A stretch of DNA of 41,182 nt from Betaproteobacteria bacterium (GTDB taxonomy: Bacteria > Pseudomonadota > Gammaproteobacteria > Burkholderiales > Casimicrobiaceae). Below the pieces are notes generated by a model that worked only from the letters and a program-made list of their open reading frames with translations, did not search any database and had not been told where the DNA came from. A program made the translations under genes and the position numbers. The stretch lies in NCBI GenBank assembly GCA_029884335.1, contig JAOUIA010000033.1, positions 1-41,182 of the forward strand. Reading direction: 5' to 3'. The first letter of the stretch is position 1. Every line of letters begins with the position of its first letter. Below are positions 15,983-24,100 of the stretch, piece by piece.

Positions 15983-17382
15983 TGAGCGCCGGCTTGCTGG
16001 TCAGGCGCGCCATGCCGTTCGTCCTGGCGGCCGGCATCTGGTTCGCGCCGGTCCCGGAAGGGCTGACCGCGCCGGCGTGGCACCTGTTCGCGGTGTTCGT
16101 GGCCTCGATCGCGGCGGTCCTGCTCGGGGCTTTCCCGCTGCTCACCTCCACCATGCTGGCGGTGGCCGCGGTGGTGCTGACCGACACCCTGTCCGCGGCC
16201 AAGGCATTCAGCGGCTTCGCCAACTCGAGCGTCCTGCTCGTGGTCATCGCGTTCATCGTTGCGCAGGCCGTGGTGAAGTCCGGCCTGGGCAAGCGCATCA
16301 GCCTGTTCATGGTGAGCCGGTTCGGCAAGTCCTCGCGTGGCCTCGCCTACAGCATCGTGATCACCGACGCGCTGATCGCCCCCGCGTTTCCGAGCAACAC
16401 CGCGCGGGGCGGAGTGTTGTTTCCGATCGTGCTCTCGGTGGCGCAGGGCGCGGGCTCGCGACCCGACGATCCCGCGGGCCGCCGTCTTGGCGCCTATCTG
16501 ATGTTCTGCGCCATGGCGAGCCTCGCGGTCTCTTCCGCGCTCTGGATGACGGCGACTTCCGCCAATCCCGTCGGCATCCAGGTGGTCAAGGACTTCGGCG
16601 TGAGCATCGGCTTCGGAAGTTGGCTCATCGCGTCTTCGGTGCCGGCGCTGACGGCGATCCTGTTGCTGCCGATCGTGGTCGCCTGGCTGTTTCCGCCGGG
16701 GGTGGGCGACACGCCGGAAGCACCGGTCGCCGCGCGCAAGGCCCTGGCGGAACTGGGCCCGCTGAAGCGCGACGAGCGCATCACGGCCATCGTGTTCGTG
16801 CTCATGGTCGCAGGCTGGATCCTGGGCGACACGCTTAAGTTGAACGTCACCAGCGTCGCCTTCGGCGGGCTCGGCGTGCTGCTGCTGGCCAATGTGTTGA
16901 CGGCCGACGACATCGCCAAACAGGGCGACACGCTCGCCACCTTCCTCTGGCTCGCGGTCCTGTTCGCCATGAGCGGGCAGCTCAACGAACTCGGGTTCAT
17001 GGGCTACGCGGGCCAGCGGCTGGCGTCGCACATGGGCGGGCTGTCGTGGCCGGCGACCTACGTGACGCTGATCGTCCTGTACGTCGCGATCCACTACATG
17101 TTCGTGAGCCAGTCCTCGCAGGTCCTCGCGCTGCTGGGCGTGTTCCTCGACGTCGGCGTGCGCGGCGGCGTGCCGGCGCCGCTGATGGCCTTCGCGCTGC
17201 TGTTCGCGAGCAGCTATTTCTCGGTGATCACGCCGCAGGGCGGCAGCCAGAACGTCATCTTCGTCGGCAGCGGCTACCTGAAGCAGCAGGAACTCTACCG
17301 GCTCGGCTTGTTTGTCACCGTCTTCTTCCTGGTCGTGTTTCTCGTCATCGGCACGGCCTGGATCTCCCTGGTCGCCGGGTGA
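15979..17382 (+). CDS. DASS (SLC13) family anion/dicarboxylate transporter
   Basis: A 467-residue polytopic inner-membrane protein with roughly 11-12 hydrophobic segments, which is normal for the divalent anion:sodium symporter family. Both family signatures are visible: the first Ser-Asn-Thr region (APAFPSNTARGGVLFPIV) and TATSANPVGIQV, with the matching second-half element near ITPQGGSQNVIFVG. Relatives import or exchange succinate, malate, 2-oxoglutarate or sulfate; the substrate cannot be fixed from sequence. The start could be either of two adjacent ATGs (15979 or 15982); the first overlaps the lipoprotein stop. It is unrelated to the binding protein at 7194, which serves a different transporter type. 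Confidence 0.9.
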   Translation: MMSAGLLVRRAMPFVLAAGIWFAPVPEGLTAPAWHLFAVFVASIAAVLLGAFPLLTSTMLAVAAVVLTDTLSAAKAFSGFANSSVLLVVIAFIVAQAVVKSGLGKRISLFMVSRFGKSSRGLAYSIVITDALIAPAFPSNTARGGVLFPIVLSVAQGAGSRPDDPAGRRLGAYLMFCAMASLAVSSALWMTATSANPVGIQVVKDFGVSIGFGSWLIASSVPALTAILLLPIVVAWLFPPGVGDTPEAPVAARKALAELGPLKRDERITAIVFVLMVAGWILGDTLKLNVTSVAFGGLGVLLLANVLTADDIAKQGDTLATFLWLAVLFAMSGQLNELGFMGYAGQRLASHMGGLSWPATYVTLIVLYVAIHYMFVSQSSQVLALLGVFLDVGVRGGVPAPLMAFALLFASSYFSVITPQGGSQNVIFVGSGYLKQQELYRLGLFVTVFFLVVFLVIGTAWISLVAG

Positions 17383-17447
17383 CCATTCGATTCCGGGTGA
17401 GCGGACGCCGGCGGGTCGACAGGGCGTTTGCCGCGGGAGCCCATGGT

Positions 17448-17476
17448 TTGATTCCGGCAAGCTGATCCGAAATACT
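17448..17476 (+). promoter_or_regulatory. Possible promoter for the cyclase-ATPase-TPR gene
   Basis: TTGATT (17448-17453) and AATACT (17471-17476), 4 of 6 matches each, are separated by exactly 17 bp in the 176-bp gap before the TTG start at 17559. Confidence 0.4.
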
Positions 17477-17558
17477 CCCCTTCGCGCAGTCGACCCTTCC
17501 GTCCTTCGCGCCGCGCTTCCCCGATCGCCCGTCTTCCATCCCTGCACCCAGGCACGAC

Positions 17559-20500
17559 TTGAGCGAATTCCTCGCCCTGCTGCTGACGGACGTCGTCGAC
17601 AGCACCCGCATCGCCGAGGCCGTCGGCGATGCGGTGATGACGGCGCACTGGGTTGCGCACGACCGTGCTGCGCGCGACCTGCTGCGCACCTGGCGCGGCC
17701 GCGAGGTCGACAAGACCGACGGCTTGATGGCGGTCTTCGACTCCGCCGCCGATGCCGCCGCGTTCGCCATCGACTACCACCGTGCGCTGGCCGCGCTGGG
17801 CGTGCCGTTCAAGGCGCGCGCCGGTGTGCACGTCGGGTCCGTGACGTTGCGCGAAAACAGCCCGGCCGACGTGCTGCTGGGCGCCAGGCGGTTCGAGGTG
17901 GACGGCGTCGGCGTGTCCATTGCCGCGCGGGCCATGGCCGCGGCCCTGGGCGGGCAGACGCTGCTGACGGCCGACGCCCGGCGCGCCCTTGGCGACACCC
18001 GCTTTCGCATCGAGTCGCACGGATTCTGGCGCCTGAAGGGCCTGAACGACCCGGTCGAGCTCTTCGAAATCGGCGACGCGCAGGCTCCATTCACGCCGCC
18101 GCCCGAGGCGGACAAGGCCTACCGCGTCCTGCTCATCGACGGGCTGTGGCAGCCGCTGCGCACGGTGCGGCACAACCTGCCGCCGGAGCGCGACGCGTTC
18201 GTCGGCCGCGTCGCCGAGCTGCAGGGCCTGGCGCTGCAACTGCAGGCGGGGACGCGGCTCTTGTGCCTCCTCGGGCCGGGAGGTACCGGCAAGACTCGCC
18301 TTGCGCGCCGCTACGCGCTGGCGTGGTTGGGCGAGTGGCCCGGCGGCGTGTATTTCTGCGACCTCTCCGAGGCCCGCGGCCTCGACGGCATCTACTTCGC
18401 CGTGGCTTCGGCGCTTGGCGTGCCGCTGGGCAAGGGTGATCCCGCCGCGCAGTTGGGGCACGCCATCGCGGGTCGCGGCCGCTGCCTTTTGATCCTCGAC
18501 AATTTCGAGCAGGTTCAGCAGCACGCAGTCGCCACGGTCGGGCGATGGCTCGACCGGGCCGGCGAGGCGGCGTTCGTGGTCACGAGCCGTGAGCGGTTGC
18601 ACCTCGAAGGCGAGCAGGTGCTCGTCGTCGAGCCGCTGCGACTGGATGGCGAGGCGATCGAGCTGTTCGCGGTCCGCGCCCGCGCGCAGCGGCCCGGGTT
18701 CGAGGTAGACGACGGCAATCGCTCCGTCGTGGCCGAGGTGGCGAGGCTGCTCGACGGGCTGCCGCTGGCCATCGAGCTTTCCGCCGCGCGAATGCGCGTG
18801 CTGTCGCCCGCGCAGATCGTCGAGCGCCTGAAGGACCGGTTCGCGCTGCTCGCCGGGGTCAAGGGCGCCGCGAAAAGGCAGGCGACGCTGCGCGCGGCTA
18901 TCGACTGGTCGTGGGATCTGCTGGCGCCCTGGGAGCAGAACGCGCTGGCGCAGTGCTCTGTGTTCGAAGGCGGTTTCACGCTGGCGGCGGCCGAGGCCGT
19001 ACTCGACCTTCGCGCCTGGCCCGAGGCGCCGCCGCCGATGGATGCGGTCCAGTCCCTGGTGGACAAGAGCCTGCTGCGGTTCTGGGTGCCGGCGCAAGCC
19101 CACGGTCGGCTTAGCCTCGACGAGCCTTACTTCGGCATGTACCTGTCCATCCACGAGTACGCCGCCGAGAAGCTGCAGCTCGGCGGCGCGGACGAGGTGC
19201 GGCGCGTGCAGGAGCGACACGGCCGCTGCTACGCCCGGCACGGGGCGAGCGACGCCGTCGCGGCGCTGGGAACGCACGAAGGCGTCGGCCTCCGGCAGGC
19301 GCTGGCCTTCGAGCTCGAAAACCTGATCGCGGCGTGCCGGCGCGCGGTCCAGCGATGCGATCCGGAAGTGGCGGCGCCGAGCTACCGGGCGATCTGGGAA
19401 GTCCTGCACCTGCAAGGACCGTTCGCGATGTGCCTGGAGCTGGGTTCGCAGGTGCTCGCGCTCGACGGCGTCCCCGCGCGGTCGCGGATCGACGTCGAGT
19501 TCGCGATGGCCGACGTCCTTCTGCGCGTGGGTCGCATCGACGACTCGCGTGCGCTCCTCGAGCATTCGCTGGCGAGGGCGCGCGAACTCGGCGACCGACG
19601 CCGCGAGGGCCTCGCGCTCGGGCTGCTGGGCGATGTCGACCGCGAGCAGGGTCGCATGGACCGCGCCAGGACGAATCTCGAAGCCGCCCTGGCCATTCAT
19701 CGGGAAGTCGGCAACGCCCGTGGCCAGGCGACCGTGCTGCAGAACCTGGGCAATCTGCTCGACCAGCGCGGGGAGGCCTCGCAGTCGCGATCCTGTCACG
19801 AATCGGCCCTCGCGATCTTCACCGCCCTCGGCCATAGGCACGGCGTCGCGCAGGTGCGCGCCAGTCTAGGCATCCTGAACCGGCATCAGGGCCGGATGGA
19901 CGAAGCCCGGGAGCACTACGAAGCGGCGCTGGCGATCTTCCAGGAGGTGGGCGATCGCCGCTCCGAAGGCATCGCGCTCGGCAATCTCGCCAACCTGCTG
20001 GACGATCAGGGACACAGCGACGAGGCGCGAGTACGGCACGAGGCGGCGCTCGCCATTCACCGCGAGGTCGGCAGCCGCGTGGTCGAGGCCTATGCGCTCG
20101 GCAACATCGGCTTGCTGCACTGCCATCTGGGACGCCGTGACGAGGCGCGCGCCTGTCTCGAGCAGGCGCTGGCGATCGATCGCGAAACGTCGAACCGGAT
20201 CCACGAAGGGGTCGTGCTGCTGAACCTCGGAGAGCTGGATCTCGCCGAGGGTCGGTTCGCCGAAGCGCAGGCCCGGCTGGACCAGGCGCAGCGGATCAAC
20301 CGCGCGACCGGCGATCGTCTCGGCGAGGGCATGGCGCTGGGTCTGCTCGGCGAACTGGCGCGGAGGACGGAGGGCTTCGCCAGAGCGCTGGAAGTGCTCG
20401 GGGAGGGAGAGGCGCTGATGCGAGCGATCGACGATCCCGTCGAGCTGGCCCATCTGCTGTGCTCGAAAGTTCGCGCCGCGCTGGATGCGGGCGACCACGA

Positions 20501-20615
20501 GCTCGCGCGGACTACGCTGGCCGAGGTCGCGGGCATCGCCAAGGGAATCGCTGCGACGGCCGATTCGAGGCTTGCGCGCGAGATCGACAAGTTGCGGGTG
20601 ACCGTGGGCAGCTAG
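17559..20615 (+). CDS. Class III cyclase-like/NB-ARC-type ATPase/TPR multidomain protein
   Basis: A 1018-residue protein that starts at TTG 17559. Residues 1 to about 170 are a class III cyclase-like domain: Asp11 (LLLTDVVDST) and Asp54 (EVDKTDGLMAVF) fit the two metal sites, but the Gly before Asp54 is Thr and the substrate-binding positions are not canonical, so activity is doubtful. An ATPase of the NB-ARC/COG3903 type follows, with Walker A GPGGTGKT (residues 239-246, Lys245) and Walker B CLLILDNFEQ (Asp314). From about residue 640 to 950 there are tetratricopeptide repeats of about 40 residues with an EAALAI...GDRR.EG.ALGNL pattern. Such proteins act as signal-responsive switches or transcription-linked regulators. 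It has no DNA-binding or membrane domain, stands alone and points away from tRNA-His. Its output is unknown. Confidence 0.88.
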   Translation: MSEFLALLLTDVVDSTRIAEAVGDAVMTAHWVAHDRAARDLLRTWRGREVDKTDGLMAVFDSAADAAAFAIDYHRALAALGVPFKARAGVHVGSVTLRENSPADVLLGARRFEVDGVGVSIAARAMAAALGGQTLLTADARRALGDTRFRIESHGFWRLKGLNDPVELFEIGDAQAPFTPPPEADKAYRVLLIDGLWQPLRTVRHNLPPERDAFVGRVAELQGLALQLQAGTRLLCLLGPGGTGKTRLARRYALAWLGEWPGGVYFCDLSEARGLDGIYFAVASALGVPLGKGDPAAQLGHAIAGRGRCLLILDNFEQVQQHAVATVGRWLDRAGEAAFVVTSRERLHLEGEQVLVVEPLRLDGEAIELFAVRARAQRPGFEVDDGNRSVVAEVARLLDGLPLAIELSAARMRVLSPAQIVERLKDRFALLAGVKGAAKRQATLRAAIDWSWDLLAPWEQNALAQCSVFEGGFTLAAAEAVLDLRAWPEAPPPMDAVQSLVDKSLLRFWVPAQAHGRLSLDEPYFGMYLSIHEYAAEKLQLGGADEVRRVQERHGRCYARHGASDAVAALGTHEGVGLRQALAFELENLIAACRRAVQRCDPEVAAPSYRAIWEVLHLQGPFAMCLELGSQVLALDGVPARSRIDVEFAMADVLLRVGRIDDSRALLEHSLARARELGDRRREGLALGLLGDVDREQGRMDRARTNLEAALAIHREVGNARGQATVLQNLGNLLDQRGEASQSRSCHESALAIFTALGHRHGVAQVRASLGILNRHQGRMDEAREHYEAALAIFQEVGDRRSEGIALGNLANLLDDQGHSDEARVRHEAALAIHREVGSRVVEAYALGNIGLLHCHLGRRDEARACLEQALAIDRETSNRIHEGVVLLNLGELDLAEGRFAEAQARLDQAQRINRATGDRLGEGMALGLLGELARRTEGFARALEVLGEGEALMRAIDDPVELAHLLCSKVRAALDAGDHELARTTLAEVAGIAKGIAATADSRLAREIDKLRVTVGS

Positions 20616-20624
20616 CTCGCTCTC

Positions 20625-20641
20625 CCGCGGGCGACCCGCGG
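20625..20641 (+). terminator. GC-rich hairpin after the cyclase-ATPase-TPR gene
   Basis: CCGCGGG (20625-20631), loop CGA, CCCGCGG (20635-20641): a perfect 7-bp stem 10 bp after the stop codon. No T tract follows, but the position suits a terminator or 3' end stabiliser. Confidence 0.4.
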
Positions 20642-20707
20642 CAAGCGTCGCCGCAGGACCGCTCGCGCGCAGGGCGGCGAGCTGGCCGAGCAGGCTGGCC
20701 CCCCGAG

Positions 20708-20759
20708 AGCCCGAGCGGGCCGTCGCCTCTCCGTCAGCGCGATGGCCGCCGCTCGGGCT
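20708..20759. repeat. 11-bp perfect inverted repeat
   Basis: AGCCCGAGCGG (20708-20718) and CCGCTCGGGCT (20749-20759) are perfect reverse complements around a 30-nt loop. It lies in the 490-bp gap before the glutamate dehydrogenase gene and may be a second terminator or a repeat relic. Confidence 0.5.
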
Positions 20760-20776
20760 TGAGCGCACGCTCATTT

Positions 20777-21006
20777 GGGGACAGACCACGACTTGCCACT
20801 GTTGCCGCGCTGGATGAGATGCAGCGGTACGCCGGCGGGTTGGCGGCGGGCACGGCGAGGCAGGGGCGGGCCTGCCCCATGTCAAAGCATTCCCGAACGG
20901 CTCTACCGGTAACGTGTCACTCCGTCATCGGCCGTTTGGTCGGGTTGCGGCGTAATCGTGGTCTGTCCCCTATTTGCTCTGAATGGGGGTCTGTCCTCTA
21001 TTTGTT
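20777..21006. repeat. Small inverted-repeat element (REP/RAYT or MITE-like relic)
   Basis: GGGGACAGACCACGA (20777-20791) and TCGTGGTCTGTCCCC (20956-20970) are perfect 15-bp inverted ends enclosing 164 bp. A diverged second copy of the right end follows: 20960-20978 and 20988-21006 share GGTCTGTCC.CTATTTG. The enclosed DNA has a short hairpin (GGCAGG...CCTGCC) and no convincing coding sequence. Ends of this kind often flank or derive from REP-associated tyrosine transposase units; no transposase is present here. The remainder of the 20616-21105 gap shows no gene. Confidence 0.65.
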
Positions 21007-21105
21007 CGCTAACATGGCGCATGGACGCGCCGCTCGGTCCCGCCGGGCGGGCGGGTCGGTGCCGCAGCTGCGTACGCTGCGCACGATTCGCTCTGGGAGA
21101 TCCTC

Positions 21106-24100
21106 ATGACCGCCAGCATCGACGCCGCCACCCGCGAACGCATCGACGGCGCGCTCGCGCTGATCCGCGAGCGCGCGCCCGAAGCCGAGCGCGAAGGGCT
21201 TCTCGCGTTCGCGCGCGCCTACCTCTCCGGCATCGACGCGGAGGACGTCGCCGAGCGCGAGGTCCTCGACCTCTACGGGGCGGTCCGCTCGCTGTGGCAG
21301 TTCGCCGCCGCGCGCGAGCCGGGCCGCCCGAAGGTGCGCGTGTTCAACCCTGCCGTCGAGGAGCACGGCTGGCAGTCGACGCACACGGTCGTCGAGATCG
21401 TCAACGACGACATGCCGTTCCTGGTCGACTCGCTGCAGATGGAGATCCTCCGGCAGAAGCTCACGCTGCACTTCATCGCGCACCCGATCCTCGCGGTGCG
21501 GCGCGACGGCGCGACGCGCGCGGCCGCGGGCGAGGAGCGGCGCGAGTCGATGATGCACGTCGAGGTCGACCGCATCGCCGACCCGGCGCGGCGCAACGGA
21601 CTCGCCGCCGACGTCGCGCGCGTGCTGGGCGACGTGCGCACCGTCGTGGGCGACTGGAAGCCCATGCGCGAGCGAATGCTCGCCGTCGACGCCGAGCTCG
21701 CCGCCGCGAAGCTGCCGCAGCCGAAGGAGGAAGTCGACGAGACGCGCGCGTTCCTGCAGTGGCTCGCCGACAACCACTTCACGTTCGTTGGCTACCGCTG
21801 CCACGACCTCGCGGACGCGGGCGACGGCGCGGCGCTGGCGATCGTGCAAGGCTCGGGGCTGGGGCTGCTGCGCGAGCGCGACGGCGAGAGCCGCTCGGTG
21901 TCCTTCGCGCAGCTCCCCGCGAGCCTGCGCGAGCACGCGCGCGCGCCGAGCCTGCTCGTCATCACGAAGTCGAACACGCGCTCGACCGTCCACCGCCCAG
22001 GCTATCTCGACTACATCGGCGTCAAGCGCTTCGACGCCGCGGGCAAGGTCGTCGGCGAGCACCGCTTCATCGGCCTGTACACCTCCGCCACGTACAGCGC
22101 CATCCCCGAGAACATCCCGCTGCTGCGGCGCAAGGTCGCGCGCATCCTCGGCCGCACCGGCTTCGCCCCCGGCAGCCACGCGCACAAGTCGCTGGTCAAC
22201 ATCCTCGACACCTATCCGCGCGACGAGCTGTTCCAGATCCGCGAGGACGAGCTCGCGGCGGTCGCGCTCGGCATCCTCAAGCTCGAAGGCCGGCAGCGCT
22301 TCCGCCTGTTCGTGAGGCGCGACCTCTACGAGCGCTTCGTCACCTGCCTCATCTACGCGCCGCGCGAGCGCTACACCACCGAGCTGCGGCGCCGCTGGCA
22401 GACGCTGCTCGAGGAGGCGTTCCGCGGCACCGGCGCGGAGTTCGCGGTGCTGCTCTCGGAATCCACGCTGGTGCGCGTGCTGATCACTGTGCGCACACAG
22501 CCGGGGAAGGTGCCCGAGATCGACCGCGACGCGCTGGAGAGACGGCTCGCGGAGGCCTCGCGGCGCTGGGAGGACGACCTCGCCGACGCGCTCGGCCGCG
22601 CGCTCGGCGAAGCGCGCGCCGCGCCGCTTGCGCAGCGCTACGCCGACGCGTTTCCCGCGGCCTACCGCGAGGACTTCCCCGCGCGCGCGGCGGTGCCCGA
22701 CATCGAGCTGGTCGAGCGGGCGCTCGCCACCGGCGAGGCCGCGATGAACCTCTACCGTCCGGTCGACGCCGCGCCCGGGCAGCTGCGCTTCAAGCTCGCG
22801 AAGGCGGGCGGCCCGGTCACGCTGTCGCAGGCGCTGCCGATGCTCGAGCGCATGGGCCTCACGGTGACCGAGGAGCGGCCCTACCGCGTCTCGCCGGAGG
22901 GTGCTGCGCGCACCTGGCTGCACGACTACGGCCTGCAGGCCGCCGGCGCCGACCTCGACGTCGACGAGGCGCGCGCGCTGTTCGAGGAGGCGTTCGCCCG
23001 CGTGTTCCGCGGCGAGGTCGAGAGCGACGACTTCAACCGCCTCGTGCTCGCCGCGCGGCTCTCCGCCGACGAGGTGACCGTGCTGCGCGCCTATGCGCGC
23101 TATTCGCGGCAGCTCGGCTTCCCGCTGTCGCAGGCGTTCGTCGAGGCCACGCTCGCGGCGCACCCGGCGATCGCCTCGCAGCTCGTCCGCCTCTTTCGCC
23201 TGCGCTTCGATCCGTCGGCCGCCGACGCCGAGACCGAGAGGCGGCAGGTCCGCGCGATCGAGCTCGCGCTGGAGAAGGTGGCCAACCTCAACGAGGACCG
23301 CGTGCTGCGCCAGTACGTCGCGCTGATCCTCGCGACCACGCGCACGAACTTCTGGCGCCGCGACGCCTCCGGCGCGCGCCGGGCGTTCCTCTCGTTCAAG
23401 CTCGACCCGGCTCGCGTGCCGGGCATGCCGCCGCCGCGGCCGAAGTTCGAGATCTTCGTCTACTCGCCGCGCTTCGAGGGCGTGCACCTTCGCGGCGGGC
23501 CCGTGGCGCGCGGCGGCCTGCGCTGGTCGGACCGTCCCGAGGACTTCCGCACCGAGGTGCTGGGGCTGGTCAAGGCCCAGATGGTGAAGAACGTCGTGAT
23601 CGTGCCCGTCGGCTCGAAAGGCGGCTTCGTGCTCAAGCGCGCGCCTTCCCCGGCGGAGCGCGACGCCTACCTTGCCGAGGGCGTGGCCTGCTACAAGGAC
23701 TATCTCCGCGGCCTGCTCGACCTCACCGACAACCGCACGCCCGCGGGCATCGTGCCGCCGCCGGACGTGCGCCGCCACGACGGCGACGACCCCTATCTCG
23801 TGGTCGCCGCGGACAAGGGCACGGCGGCGTTCTCCGACTACGCGAACGCCGTGTCCGCCGAGTACGGCTTCTGGCTCGGCGACGCGTTCGCCTCCGGCGG
23901 CTCGGTCGGCTACGACCACAAGAAGATGGGCATCACCGCGCGCGGCGCGTGGGAAGCGGTCAAGCGCCACTTCCGCGGCATGGGCGTCGACACGCAGTCG
24001 CAGCCGATCACCGTCGTCGGCATCGGCGACATGTCGGGCGACGTGTTCGGCAACGGGCTCCTGCTCTCGCCGCACGTGAAGCTCGTCGCGGCGTTCGACC

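Noticed and set aside
20792-20955. Transposase gene inside the inverted-repeat element
   Set aside because: Only 164 bp and no recognisable coding sequence; at most a non-autonomous relic.
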